From AC-37 sp036389295 (GTDB taxonomy: Bacteria; Actinomycetota; Thermoleophilia; Solirubrobacterales; Thermoleophilaceae): a stretch of 28,127 nt of DNA. The DNA lies in the NCBI GenBank assembly GCA_036389295.1, contig DASVQB010000002.1:1-28127 (forward strand). The letters run 5' to 3'. Position numbers and translations under genes: made by a program. Under the pieces are notes generated by a model that saw nothing but the letters and a program-made list of their open reading frames with translations, was not told the DNA's origin and made no database searches. Position 1 is the first letter of the stretch. Each line of letters starts with the position of its first letter. Below are positions 1 through 8,139 of the stretch, piece after piece.

Positions 1-157
1 CCTGCGAGATGGCCAAGCCGGCGCCACGGGCGCCCTCGTCGCGCGCGGTTTCGAGCTTCGACCGTCGCGAGCGCACGAGCGCGTACTCGGCCGCCACGAA
101 GAACGCGTTGAGCGCGACGAGCAGCGCGACGGCCGCGAGCAGGAGCACGGACGTCAT
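1..157 (-). CDS. CNNM/HlyC-CorC family membrane protein, N-terminus only
   Basis: The minus strand is open from an ATG at 157 to the window edge, giving 52 codons with no stop. The peptide starts with a hydrophobic helix (MTSVLLLAAVALLVALNAFF) and continues VAAEYALVRSRRSKLE. An N-terminal helix followed by FFxxAEYALVxxRxSKLE is the hallmark start of the CNNM (DUF21) transmembrane domain of HlyC/CorC 'hemolysin' proteins, which are linked to Mg2+/Co2+ handling. Full members normally add two CBS domains and a CorC/HlyC domain, which would lie left of the window. No strong Shine-Dalgarno sequence is seen before the ATG. The identification rests on about 50 residues but the motif is distinctive. 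Confidence 0.8.
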   Translation of the reverse strand, partial: MTSVLLLAAVALLVALNAFFVAAEYALVRSRRSKLETARDEGARGAGLAISQ

Positions 158-267
158 GGGAGTGCCCCGCTGGGAGAGGTTCGGACGGGGCGCCTACTTC
201 GAGGAGGTTCGTCGTCGCTCATCGGCGAACGTCGCCAACGCTAGCAGAGGATCTGACGTTCCCCGGG

Positions 268-1998
268 TCAGTGGGGGCGGCCGTGCGGCAGCACTCGTTC
301 ACCGACGATGACCGCCGGAGTGCGGTGGCGAAAGCCCTTCGGGCGCGCCGGCAGCCCGAGCCTGTGGCCGCGGGCCGTGAGGTGCGCTGCGGCGCGCTCG
401 CAGACCGCCGAGATCGTGAGCGAGGGATTCACCCCCAACGAGGTCGGAATGGCGGAGGAGTCCATGCAGAAGAGCCCCTCGTTGTCGAAGGCCTCGCAGC
501 GGTGGTCCACCACCCCGAAGTCCTTCGACTCCGCCATCCGGCAGCCTCCGAGCGGATGGGCCGCGTAGGCGCCGCGCGTCTCGGTGAGCTTCATGAAGCG
601 CCCGAGCCCACGGTGCTCGGCGACCGTCCGCATGGCGCGATCGGCGGCCTCGCGCACCCGCAGCGACTGCTCGGAGAGCGTGTAGGAGAACAGCCCGATC
701 TCCACCGGGCCCGCGTTGGGCCGGATGGCTCCTCCGCTCGGCGGCACCTGGTCGAAGTGGCCGTCGTGGGTGTCCTGCACCATCGCGAGCAATTCGATGC
801 GGTTGTCCCACTGCGAGATCGCGCGCTTCTTCTGCCGACCCCAGAACGACGGCTCGCCCTCGGGCGCACGCGCATCGTCGTAGAGGAAGTTCGTGAGGCT
901 CGACAGGAAGATCTCCTGGAGCGAGAAGCGGCTCCCGTCGTAGCGGTGGCCGCGGCGCCCGGCGTAGAAGTCGTAGGTCATCGTGGTGATCGGCTTGCCC
1001 TTGTAGAACGAGGCGTAGCCGGGCAGGCCGAGCACGTCGCGGACCCGCTTCGGGTCGTACTCGATCGCGCCGACGTGGTCGCCGTTCGTGCCGAGGTGGC
1101 GCCCGAGCTGCGGCGAGAGCGACGGCAGGTCGGCGCGCGAGCGCATCAGGATCGGCGTGGTGCCCATCGCGCCCGCGGCCATGATCAGGACCTTGCACTC
1201 GACCTCCTCGCTCGCGCCCGTGGGCGCGCGGGAGGGGTTGTCGCCCTCGTTGTCCATGACCGACGCCGTGACCACGTAGCGGTAGCCGTCGGCGTTCGCG
1301 TCCGAGCGGCGGACCGACTCGACCTGGCGGTTCGGGCGGACCCGCACGCCGGCGCGCTCCGCGGAGGCGAGGTAGTTCGTGTTGACGGTGTTCTTGGCGC
1401 CGAAGACGCAGCCGGTGTGGCACCACTTGGCCTCCACGCAGCGGCCCGGGTCGATCGCCAGCGGGACGCGGTCGCAGGTGTGGCCGGCGTTGTGGAGCGT
1501 GGCCGCCCAGAGGCCGCCGGACTTCGACACCCGGTCCCAGCCCGGCCGGTTCACGCGCAGCGCGCGCTCGGCCCGCGCGTAGTACGGGTTCAGGCTGCGG
1601 CGCGAGACCTCCCGCGGCCACATGCGCCGCTCGGGGCCGTCGTCCGGACGCCGGTCGCGGCGCTCGAAGATCTCGGTGGGCGCCCTGAGCGACGCCGCCA
1701 GGTAGAGGTTCGACCCGCCTCCGACCCCGTTCGCCGTGACCATCTGGCAGCCCTGGGGCCCGCTCGCCATGACCGTGCCGGGCCCGCCGCTCGACTGGAT
1801 CAGGTTGTAGACGTTCGCGAGGTGGCCGATGTGCATCGACTGGCGGAAGTCGGTGTGCTTGAAGCGACGGCCGCGCTCGAGCACGAGCACGCCGCCCGGG
1901 TCCGCCCCCGCGGCCGAGTAGAGCTCGGCGAGCCGCCAGGCGGAGATCGAGCCGCCGAAGCCGGAGCCGACGATGCAGACGTCGACGCGCTCAGCCAC
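268..1998 (-). CDS. Cholesterol-oxidase-like GMC flavoprotein oxidoreductase
   Basis: The product is 576 residues with a GTG start. The N-terminus carries the FAD dinucleotide-binding motif VCIVGSGFGGS (about residues 7-17), then the GMC signature GVGGGSNLYLAA. The C-terminus has HPLGGCRM and SLGVNPSLTISA, which hold the His and Asn positions used for substrate oxidation in GMC/cholesterol-oxidase-like enzymes. A Cys-rich stretch near residue 190 (RCVEAKWCHTGCVFGAKNT) resembles a segment seen in bacterial cholesterol-oxidase-like proteins. There is no signal peptide. It lies 42 bases downstream of the Tat-signal small protein and is probably cotranscribed with it. The two may form a large/small subunit dehydrogenase exported together, but that is inference. 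The substrate (sterol, alcohol or sugar) cannot be read from sequence. Confidence 0.85.
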   Translation of the reverse strand: MAERVDVCIVGSGFGGSISAWRLAELYSAAGADPGGVLVLERGRRFKHTDFRQSMHIGHLANVYNLIQSSGGPGTVMASGPQGCQMVTANGVGGGSNLYLAASLRAPTEIFERRDRRPDDGPERRMWPREVSRRSLNPYYARAERALRVNRPGWDRVSKSGGLWAATLHNAGHTCDRVPLAIDPGRCVEAKWCHTGCVFGAKNTVNTNYLASAERAGVRVRPNRQVESVRRSDANADGYRYVVTASVMDNEGDNPSRAPTGASEEVECKVLIMAAGAMGTTPILMRSRADLPSLSPQLGRHLGTNGDHVGAIEYDPKRVRDVLGLPGYASFYKGKPITTMTYDFYAGRRGHRYDGSRFSLQEIFLSSLTNFLYDDARAPEGEPSFWGRQKKRAISQWDNRIELLAMVQDTHDGHFDQVPPSGGAIRPNAGPVEIGLFSYTLSEQSLRVREAADRAMRTVAEHRGLGRFMKLTETRGAYAAHPLGGCRMAESKDFGVVDHRCEAFDNEGLFCMDSSAIPTSLGVNPSLTISAVCERAAAHLTARGHRLGLPARPKGFRHRTPAVIVGERVLPHGRPH

Positions 1999-2040
1999 GG
2001 CGCGGCCCCCAGGCGGCCGGTGCGCGCGAGCCGCTCGCGC

Positions 2041-2697
2041 TCACGGCAGGTACCCCCGCTTCGTCCGCTCGCGCGAGAGGCGGCGGCGGTAGCTGAACGA
2101 GCGGTAGCCGTTCGGCGCGGCGCCCGGGTGCCCCATGACGCGGTAGCCGGAGGCGGTGCGGCTCGTGGGGTTCGGCTGCTCGGTCGCGGCGCAGAACGCG
2201 GTGAACGGGACCGCCGCGGCGGCCTCGTACAGGACCCGGTCGCCGTTCGAGAAGTCGAGCGCCTGGAGGCAGACCGCCACGCGCCCGTCGAACGGCAGCG
2301 ACAGGAACGGGCCGCCCTGCTGGAGCGAACGCAGGGACAGGTCGGCCAGGAACGGCGCCGCCAGCGCGGAGAAGCCGATCAGCGGGTCGTGGTAGACCCG
2401 GAGCGCGTCGGCCTCCACGGCGCCGGGCTCGTCGTCCACGCCGGCGATCGCGTCGGGGTGGATCTCGTCGCCGAGGTCGGTCCGCTCGGCCCTCCGGCCC
2501 GGGATCATGGTGTCGGCGAACGCCTGGAGGGTGGCGTCGTCGTACGACACGGCCGCGAGCGCCGGCTCGGCGCGGATCATGCGCTCCGCCACCGGCAGGG
2601 CGCCGAGCACCAGCGCCCCCGCCCCGAGCGCCCCCACGCGCCCGACGAAGTCGCGGCGCGACAGCTCGCCGGCGACCGGGCCGCTTGGCCTGCGCAT
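2041..2697 (-). CDS. Tat-exported gluconate-dehydrogenase-subunit-3-like small protein
   Basis: The product is 218 residues from the ATG at 2697. A GTG at 2718 would add seven residues, but TACCTT sits exactly six bases before the ATG, as expected for a leaderless actinobacterial transcript, so I choose the ATG. A twin-arginine signal is clear: SRRDFVG at about residues 13-19, a hydrophobic run (GALGAGALVLGALPV), and an ALA-A cleavage-like site. The mature part begins DDATLQAFADTMIPG, the LxAFxDTxxP pattern of small subunits that accompany GMC dehydrogenases (gluconate 2-dehydrogenase subunit 3-like; possibly the family labelled DUF5987). The GMC flavoprotein follows 42 bases downstream. The related N-terminal domain is fused to a GMC enzyme at 24799-26796. 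Confidence 0.75.
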   Translation of the reverse strand: MRRPSGPVAGELSRRDFVGRVGALGAGALVLGALPVAERMIRAEPALAAVSYDDATLQAFADTMIPGRRAERTDLGDEIHPDAIAGVDDEPGAVEADALRVYHDPLIGFSALAAPFLADLSLRSLQQGGPFLSLPFDGRVAVCLQALDFSNGDRVLYEAAAAVPFTAFCAATEQPNPTSRTASGYRVMGHPGAAPNGYRSFSYRRRLSRERTKRGYLP

Positions 2698-2703
2698 GCG
2701 CGG

Positions 2704-2709
2704 AAGGTA
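2704..2709 (-). promoter_or_regulatory. -10 element, leaderless start for the Tat protein
   Basis: On the minus strand TACCTT (TANNNT) is followed by a six-base spacer CCGCGC and then the ATG at 2697. This spacing places transcription initiation at the start codon itself. It decides the start against the upstream GTG at 2718. No convincing -35 element was seen. Confidence 0.55.
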
Positions 2710-2743
2710 CCTCAGCACCGGCCCCGGCGGCGGAGGTCGCGGT

Positions 2744-2749
2744 TATCCT
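2744..2749 (+). promoter_or_regulatory. -10 element, leaderless start for the secreted protein
   Basis: TATCCT (TANNNT), a six-base spacer GCGGCC, then the ATG at 2756. This is the leaderless spacing. It lies back-to-back with the minus-strand -10 element 34 bases away, so the two divergent genes share a very compact control region. Confidence 0.55.
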
Positions 2750-2755
2750 GCGGCC

Positions 2756-3793
2756 ATGCGCGCCACCGTCGCGATCGCCGCGGTCGCCGGCGCGCTGTGC
2801 CTCCCCCACGCCGCCGCCGCGCAGTCGAGCCTCGCCGGCTACGACGGCACGAACCCGTTCGAGTGCACGCTCCAGCAGGCCGGCACCGGCACGGACTTCC
2901 CGCTGCCCGACGCCGACCCGTTCTGCGTCGAGTACGACAAGCGGCACCAGAACGCGACCGAGCTGGGCGTCGTGCAGTTCCTCTCGCTCGAGCCGACTCG
3001 GGTGGCGGCGGCCGGACCGAAGTGCTTCTACTTCCAGCACGACCACTGGGTCGGGTCGGTCGTCCAGGGGGACGCCCGGACCCAGACCTACGCCTGGGAC
3101 GGCAGCTACTTCTTCGACAAGGCGCGCGGTGTCGGCGGCGTCTACGTGGAGAACTTCAGCTTCAACGGGCAGGCCGGCGACCCGACCCAGGTCCCGGGCT
3201 TCCCGGCCGAGTACGGCCCGTACTTCGGCAGCGGGCGCGGCGGCGTCCAGAAGACGGGCGACGTGCCGGTCGACCCGGGCTGCGTCGCCAAGGCGGCCGA
3301 GAAGAGCCCGTACCGCCAGGGCGGTCCCGGCGGGACCGCCGGCACCGAGGGCGCCGACCGCTGCCGCGTGCCGGGCGGCCGCGTCGACCGCGGCGCCGGC
3401 GGGATCAGGCTCGGGGCGACCCGCGCCCGCGTGAGGCGGGCGCTCGGCACCGCGACGACCGAGAGCGGCCGCTTCGCGACGTACTGCATGACCGGCGGCG
3501 GCCGCGTGGCCGCCGGCTTCGACCGGCGCGGCGACGCCGGCCGCGTCGTGATCGTCGTGACGAACGCGCCGCCGTTCGACGCGAGCGGCATCCGGACCGG
3601 CACCCCGAAGCGGAAGGCCCGCCGCCGCCTGCGCGGCGAGCGGACGATCGCGAGGAGGGTGCTGGCGGTCAGGCGCAGGCACGACGTGCTGGTGGCGGGA
3701 CTCTCGAAGGGCCGCGTGTCCTACCTGGCCTCGGCCTCCCGCCGCCTGAGCGCCAGGCGGACGGTGCGGTTCCTGGCGAAGCTCCCGCGCTAG
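2756..3793 (+). CDS. Secreted protein of unknown function
   Basis: The product is 345 residues from the ATG at 2756. The frame is open further upstream, but the leaderless-type promoter and a textbook signal peptide (MRATVAIAAVAGALCLPHAAAAQS, cleavage near AAA-Q) fix this start. The mature N-terminal half (about residues 25-180) is rich in aromatic residues and Asp/Gly, with about five cysteines that could form disulfides (FECTLQQ, PFCVEYD, GPKCFYF, DPGCVAK). The C-terminal third is Arg-rich (GIRLGATRARVRRALG, ASRRLSARRTVRFLAKL) and resembles the beta-strand tails of other secreted proteins of this type of organism. I do not recognise a catalytic family. It diverges from the GMC/Tat pair and may share its promoter region, suggesting but not proving a related envelope role. 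Confidence 0.7.
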   Translation: MRATVAIAAVAGALCLPHAAAAQSSLAGYDGTNPFECTLQQAGTGTDFPLPDADPFCVEYDKRHQNATELGVVQFLSLEPTRVAAAGPKCFYFQHDHWVGSVVQGDARTQTYAWDGSYFFDKARGVGGVYVENFSFNGQAGDPTQVPGFPAEYGPYFGSGRGGVQKTGDVPVDPGCVAKAAEKSPYRQGGPGGTAGTEGADRCRVPGGRVDRGAGGIRLGATRARVRRALGTATTESGRFATYCMTGGGRVAAGFDRRGDAGRVVIVVTNAPPFDASGIRTGTPKRKARRRLRGERTIARRVLAVRRRHDVLVAGLSKGRVSYLASASRRLSARRTVRFLAKLPR

Positions 3794-3867
3794 CGGCGTT
3801 GCTGCCCAAGGGCCATGCGACCCGAAACCGCACGGTGGCAACTAGCCATCGGTATGCGATGGAAAAG

Positions 3868-3920
3868 CGACACGGTGTCGGATTCGTTCCGCTATGCGGA
3901 ACAGATCCGACACCGTGGCG
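3868..3920. repeat. Large imperfect inverted repeat (25-base arms)
   Basis: Arms at 3868-3892 and 3896-3920 are separated by the three bases TAT. Read as a stem, 22 of 25 positions pair; the core CACGGTGTCGGAT and the tip TTCCGC match exactly. A second smaller hairpin (CCATCG, loop GTATG, CGATGG) lies at 3846-3862. Both sit between the convergent ends of the secreted-protein gene and the AttH-like gene. There is no T-run, so this is either a bidirectional terminator of the GC-rich kind or a copy of a dispersed palindromic repeat. No second copy was noticed in the window. Confidence 0.75.
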
Positions 3921-3962
3921 CGGGCGAGCGTGCACCGCGACGCCGCTTGCGCGGACGATCCC

Positions 3963-4955
3963 TCAGCCGTCCGGGAACGGCTGAACGGGGATCCCGTGGT
4001 CGGTCTCCCGCATCCCGAGCTCGTAGGCCGCGCCGTGCGCGGTGCGAAGCTCGAGCGGCTCGCGCCCCTCCAGCGCCACCGTCAGGCGCATCTCGGCGAT
4101 CGAGCAGTTGACCGTGTTGTGCTGGGGGCCGTCGGGGTCGGCGTACTGCCAGCCGACGAAGTTGCGGCGGTCCGAGCCGACCGCTCCGTGCACGGCCACG
4201 CCCTTCCCGGCGATCGAGAACTCGGCGCCGTCGGGGCGGTCCGCCACCTTCACCTGCCTGCCGGGGCCTCCCAGGCGGTGGCGCCGGCCGTCCAGCGAGA
4301 CGACCCCGTTGGCCACCCACGGCGTGGTGAGCGGCCCCACCTTGATCCGGCCGATCGCGGCGTCGAACCACGCGGTCTCGGCCCCGTCGAACAGGAGCCC
4401 GTGCGTCCAGATCCAGCGCTCGGCGTGCTCGCTGCCCCAGTTGTGCCCCACCATCCCGGGCCAGCCGTCGAGCTCGATCCGGCGGCCGTCGACCTCGATC
4501 GACCCGCCGAAGCGGGCGTTCGGGTACGGGCTCAGCGTCTTCGTGCGCGGCACCGGCGCCCGGTACATCCAGTCGCGCGGCAGGTAGTGGAACGGCGGCT
4601 CGGGGCTCTCGAAGCTGAGCGACCAGCTCGCGTCGGCCCCGTCGCTCTGCGCGCGGCCGATCGCGCGGCCGTCCTCGAAGCGGCTGTCGCCGATCCGGAC
4701 GTACGCCCCGTCGCCCGCGGCCAGCGCGTCGGGCTCGAGCGTCACCTTCGAGGCGACCGGGCCGCCGGCCGCGGCGTCGAACAGCGTGAACCAGAGCGAC
4801 GGCTTCGGCCGCTCGCCGGGCCGCTTGTGGACGGTGTAGCGGATCCACGCCCCCAGCGGCTCGCTCGGGTGGCACGTCCGGACGTAGAAGCTCTCGTAGT
4901 GGCCCCTGCCCTCCGCGACGGAGGGGAAGCGCGGGGCCGTGCGCGGCTCGCCCAT
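3963..4955 (-). CDS. AttH/CrtC-like (tocopherol cyclase-like) beta-barrel protein
   Basis: The product is 330 residues from an ATG, with no signal peptide or membrane helix. The sequence is rich in beta-strands and aromatic residues, with motifs such as GHNWGSEHAERWIWTHG (about residues 178-194) and VGWQYADPDGPQHNTVNCSIAEM near 285-310 (shown only in part here by its ends). This pattern matches my recollection of the double-lipocalin superfamily that includes AttH, carotenoid 1,2-hydratase CrtC and tocopherol-cyclase-like proteins. Members act on hydrophobic isoprenoid or lipid substrates. It starts 12 bases downstream of a small membrane protein gene, likely in one transcript. The exact reaction is unknown. 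Family assignment is moderate; the reading frame itself is secure from codon bias. Confidence 0.65.
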   Translation of the reverse strand: MGEPRTAPRFPSVAEGRGHYESFYVRTCHPSEPLGAWIRYTVHKRPGERPKPSLWFTLFDAAAGGPVASKVTLEPDALAAGDGAYVRIGDSRFEDGRAIGRAQSDGADASWSLSFESPEPPFHYLPRDWMYRAPVPRTKTLSPYPNARFGGSIEVDGRRIELDGWPGMVGHNWGSEHAERWIWTHGLLFDGAETAWFDAAIGRIKVGPLTTPWVANGVVSLDGRRHRLGGPGRQVKVADRPDGAEFSIAGKGVAVHGAVGSDRRNFVGWQYADPDGPQHNTVNCSIAEMRLTVALEGREPLELRTAHGAAYELGMRETDHGIPVQPFPDG

Positions 4956-4967
4956 GCGCGCCGCAGG

Positions 4968-5747
4968 CTATTGAAGCGAGGCTCCGCCGACCGTCCGCCA
5001 CACCCCGTGCGAGTCCCGCACGATCCGCTCCGAGCTCGACCCGACCTGGCAGTAGTGAGTCCCTTGCGGGGAGCAGATGAACACCCACCGCCGGGCGCGG
5101 AGGTCGAAGAGAGTCGTGTACCGGTGCGGTTCGGCCGTCTTCGAGCGCGCGGTCGCAGACCATCGCGAGCGGCTCTCGATGCGGACCGCCACGTGCAGTC
5201 CCGTGTCCGACCTCCAGCCAGTCCCGCGCGGACCGCGCGCGCATGCGCGGGTCGACTCGCCGCGGTGCAAGCACCCCATCACGGCGCGTGCGACGAAGTC
5301 CGCACCCCGGGCGGCCGCGATGTTCAGCTCGGCGGTAGTCGGTGGGGCCGGCAGAGTGCCGGCGGTGGGGGCGACCGCCGGGCGGCTCGGACCGGCCGGT
5401 TCGACGGTGTCCGGCCCCGACCCCTCGGAGCCCGCTTTCCTGGCCCTGTCCGCCACCGCGAACGGGGTGCCCACCGCGACGCCGACCAGGACTGCGGCGA
5501 TGGCCAGGGGGGCGAGCCGCGCGCTCCGGACCGCGAACGCGTAGCCGACCATCGCGAGCGCGATCGGGACTGTCGCGGCGGGATACCCGATGTACCACGA
5601 GTCGCAGAAGCGGTCGATCGCCGCACCGGCGTCGTCGTCGTCGAGAACGCAGCCGACCCCGATCCCCAGGAAGACGGCGTAGCCGCCCACGACGGCCAGT
5701 GCGTTCAGGGTCAGGCCGAGCGTCGTGATGGCCCGCGACTTCGACAT
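4968..5747 (-). CDS. Three-helix membrane protein of unknown function
   Basis: The product is 259 residues from the ATG at 5747. An in-frame TTG at 5765 would add six residues but is less likely. Hydrophobic segments at about residues 8-34, 54-73 and 78-98 form three membrane helices. An Asp-rich loop (CVLDDDDAG) lies between the first two. A Pro/Gly/Ala/Thr-rich linker (about 107-140) leads to a soluble C-terminal domain of about 120 residues with several cysteines (VMGCLHRG, RACARG, FICSPQG, HYCQ). I do not recognise the family. The gene is 38 bases downstream of the glycosidase and 12 bases upstream of the AttH-like gene, so all three may be cotranscribed. Its composition looks slightly less GC-extreme than its neighbours. 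Confidence 0.65.
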   Translation of the reverse strand: MSKSRAITTLGLTLNALAVVGGYAVFLGIGVGCVLDDDDAGAAIDRFCDSWYIGYPAATVPIALAMVGYAFAVRSARLAPLAIAAVLVGVAVGTPFAVADRARKAGSEGSGPDTVEPAGPSRPAVAPTAGTLPAPPTTAELNIAAARGADFVARAVMGCLHRGESTRACARGPRGTGWRSDTGLHVAVRIESRSRWSATARSKTAEPHRYTTLFDLRARRWVFICSPQGTHYCQVGSSSERIVRDSHGVWRTVGGASLQ

Positions 5748-5785
5748 CGACCGAGATATCGTCAATCCGCACGAGGTGCGTGAGG

Positions 5786-7354
5786 TCAGCGCGGCGCGGC
5801 GCGCGCCAGCCGCGTGCCCAGGCGAGCCTCAGCCACGCGGCCGTGCAGGTCCACGCCGCCGGCCCGCACGACGACTCGCAGTGCCCTGCGCTCGCGCAGC
5901 AGGCGCCGGGCCCGCGCGGAGAGCCGGACGGTCACCCGGTCGGTCCGCCCCGCGCGCGCCCGGAACGCGCCCGTGCCGAGCTGGAGCGGCGCCCCGTGGC
6001 GGCCGAGGCCGGGCGCCTCGAGCCAGGCCGAGCCGGCGCAGTACCAGACCGCGTCCCGCCCGCAGCGGACGGCGACCCGGACGGCCCCGCGGCGGGTCGG
6101 CCGCAGCCGCCGCCGGGCGCTCAGGTGCAGCAGCCACTCGTCCCTGCCGGCCGCGCCGGCGACCGCGTCCGAGCCGTCCGCCCGCCGCACCGCCGGGTCC
6201 GCCGGCTCGCCGGCGGCGGCGCCGCGCAGCCCGAGCGCGTCCGCGGCGTCGCGCACCGCGAACCAGCTCGGCTTGGGCGAGGCGTCGAGGCGGCGGAGCC
6301 CGGCGTGCGCCGTCCAGCCGGGGCCGTCGCTGTCGCGCCAGCTGTAGACGACGGCCCCTCGCAGTCGGAGCCGCCCGCGGTCGCGGGCGAGCAGGTCGAG
6401 CTCGCGCCGGATGCGCTCCGCCTGCCCGGCCTCGTCCGTCACCAGGTACCTGTGGCGGCCGGCGGTCGCCCAGCCGAGCTCGGTCACCCACACCCGCGCG
6501 TCGTCGCCGTGGGCGTCGGCGACCGCCCTGGCGTCGGCCACGACCTGCACTGCCTGCTCGGGCCCGGCGGCGTACGTGTGGATCGCGACCGTGTCCATCG
6601 CCGCCCCGGCGCCGGCGTCGTACATGTCGGACAGGAACTCGGCCATCGGGACGTCGATGCCGGTCTCCGGGAGCCCGGCGGCGACGATCTCGGCGTCCGG
6701 GTCGACCGACCGGATCGAGCGCGCCGCGGACTCGAGCAGGCGCGTGTAGGCGACCGGGTCGGGGCCGCTCGCCCAGAACGCCGGCAGGTTCGGCTCGTTC
6801 CAGACCTGCCAGGCGCGGATCGGCATCGGCGCCACCTCGGGGTGCTCGCGCCAGAGGCTCCCGCGCGGGCCGTAGCGCTCGACGAGCCGCTCCGCGAAGC
6901 CCGTGATGAAGTCGGGGTAGACCGGCGGCCACATGCGCCCCCCGCCGTCGCCCGGCGGCTGGCTCGACGCCCACCCCGGGCTCTGGATCAGGAACGGCAG
7001 CACGCGCAGGCCGGCGCGGGCCGTCGCCAGGACGTACTCGTCGGTCGCCGCGAGCTCGTAGCGATCGGGGTCCGGCTGCATCGCGGCCCAGTCGAACGGC
7101 ACCCGGACGACCCCGATCCCGGTGTCGCGCTGCTGCGCCAGCGTCATGTCGCGCGCCGCCGGCTCGGCGGCCTGCGTGTCCTCGCTGTAGACGCCGAGGA
7201 AGTCGGGCGGGAGCGACTCGGCCGCGGCGGGCGCCGCGAGAGCCCAGCCGAGCGCGATCGCCAGCGCCGGGACGACGCACAGCGAGCCCCTCGATCGGTC
7301 GCGTGGGCGGCGAGACAGGTGCTCAGGGTACGGGCGGGTCGCGGGCCTCCGCAA
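5786..7354 (-). CDS. Secreted clan GH-A glycoside hydrolase (cellulase/GH39-like TIM barrel)
   Basis: The product is 522 residues. The only conventional start giving a full signal sequence is the TTG at 7354. The N-region is long and Arg-rich, then a hydrophobic stretch (VVPALAIALGWALAAPAAA). Residues about 50-370 form a TIM barrel with RVPFDWAAMQP, VWNEPNLP and WVTELGW. Glu at about residue 187 (WNEPN) fits the acid/base and Glu at about 292 (TELGW) the nucleophile of clan GH-A retaining glycosidases. The last 130 residues are an Arg/Val-rich beta domain (RVTVRLSARARRLLRERRALRV) typical of secreted proteins in this lineage, perhaps for wall or carbohydrate binding. The precise GH family and substrate are not determinable here. 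It diverges from the SDR gene with a 50-base gap. Confidence 0.8.
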   Translation of the reverse strand: MRRPATRPYPEHLSRRPRDRSRGSLCVVPALAIALGWALAAPAAAESLPPDFLGVYSEDTQAAEPAARDMTLAQQRDTGIGVVRVPFDWAAMQPDPDRYELAATDEYVLATARAGLRVLPFLIQSPGWASSQPPGDGGGRMWPPVYPDFITGFAERLVERYGPRGSLWREHPEVAPMPIRAWQVWNEPNLPAFWASGPDPVAYTRLLESAARSIRSVDPDAEIVAAGLPETGIDVPMAEFLSDMYDAGAGAAMDTVAIHTYAAGPEQAVQVVADARAVADAHGDDARVWVTELGWATAGRHRYLVTDEAGQAERIRRELDLLARDRGRLRLRGAVVYSWRDSDGPGWTAHAGLRRLDASPKPSWFAVRDAADALGLRGAAAGEPADPAVRRADGSDAVAGAAGRDEWLLHLSARRRLRPTRRGAVRVAVRCGRDAVWYCAGSAWLEAPGLGRHGAPLQLGTGAFRARAGRTDRVTVRLSARARRLLRERRALRVVVRAGGVDLHGRVAEARLGTRLARAAPR

Positions 7355-7404
7355 GCGCGAGCCCGGACCGGGTCGCCGGGTGCGCGCCTGATAGAACTGG
7401 CCGC

Positions 7405-8103
7405 GTGGCCGACGACCCAGTCCTGCTGATCACCGGAGCCAGCTCGGGCATCGGCGCGGCGACCGCGAGGCTCGCGGCCGCCGAGGGCTACCGCCTGGTG
7501 CTCGCGGCCCGCTCCGAGGACGCGCTCCGCTCGCTCGCGGACGAGCTCGGCGGCGACGAGCGCGCGCTCGCGCACCGCTGCGACGTGTCGAGCTGGGACG
7601 ACCAGGAGGCGCTCGTAGCGGCGGCCCTGGAGCGCTTCGGCCGGATCGACGCCGCGTTCGCGAACGCGGGCTTCGGAGCGAAGCGCGGGTTCCTCGAGGA
7701 GACGCCGGAGCAGTGGCGCGCGATGGTCGAGACTAACGTGCTCGGCGCGGCGTACACGATCCGCGCGGTCCTCCCCCACTTCAAGGAGCGCGACGCCGGC
7801 CACCTCCTGCTCACGAGCTCCGTGGCCGGCCGGCGCGCGCTGCCCGGCTCGCTCTACTCGGCCACGAAGTGGGCCGTCTGCGGGATGGGCGAGGCGCTCC
7901 GGCAGGAGGTCGCCGACACGCCGATCAAGGTCACGCTGGTCGAGCCCGGGATGGTCGACACGCCGTTCTTCGACGACCGCCCGGGGCCGGACAACGCGCT
8001 CCACGACGACGACGTCGCCCGCATCGTCGTGTTCGCGCTCTCGCAGCCCGCCCGGGTGGACCTCAACGAGGTCCTGATCCGGCCGATCAACCAGCCGACC
8101 TAG
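7405..8103 (+). CDS. Short-chain dehydrogenase/reductase (SDR)
   Basis: The product is 232 residues from a GTG at 7405. The classical SDR pattern is complete: cofactor motif TGASSGIG (residues 10-17), NAG motif in FANAGFG, catalytic Ser in LLTSSVAG (about 138-139), and Tyr151/Lys155 in YSATK. The PG motif after the last strand (VEPGMVDTPFF) is also present. It is an NAD(P)-dependent oxidoreductase of unknown substrate. The upstream TAGAAC, seven bases before the GTG, may be the -10 of a near-leaderless transcript. The frame extends further upstream but the Rossmann motif begins only nine residues after this GTG, so longer starts are unlikely. dinB follows after 42 bases with its own promoter-like element. 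Confidence 0.9.
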   Translation: MADDPVLLITGASSGIGAATARLAAAEGYRLVLAARSEDALRSLADELGGDERALAHRCDVSSWDDQEALVAAALERFGRIDAAFANAGFGAKRGFLEETPEQWRAMVETNVLGAAYTIRAVLPHFKERDAGHLLLTSSVAGRRALPGSLYSATKWAVCGMGEALRQEVADTPIKVTLVEPGMVDTPFFDDRPGPDNALHDDDVARIVVFALSQPARVDLNEVLIRPINQPT

Positions 8104-8133
8104 CGCCGGCGCAGCGCCATCCGGCCCGCGGCG

Positions 8134-8139
8134 TACGTT
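8134..8139 (+). promoter_or_regulatory. -10 element, leaderless start for dinB
   Basis: TACGTT (TANNNT) is followed by exactly six bases (GGCCGG) and the ATG at 8146. No LexA-type GAACN4GTTC box was found between the SDR gene and dinB, so dinB itself shows no local sign of SOS control. Confidence 0.55.

Noticed and set aside
2853..2862. GAACCCGTTC as a second SOS box
   Set aside because: The half-sites are separated by two bases, not four, and it lies inside a coding region.
271..3984. Very long plus-strand open frame opposite the GMC and Tat genes
   Set aside because: Arg/Val/Ala-rich translation without any family motif; it is the antisense of well-supported genes and arises because stop codons are rare at this GC content.
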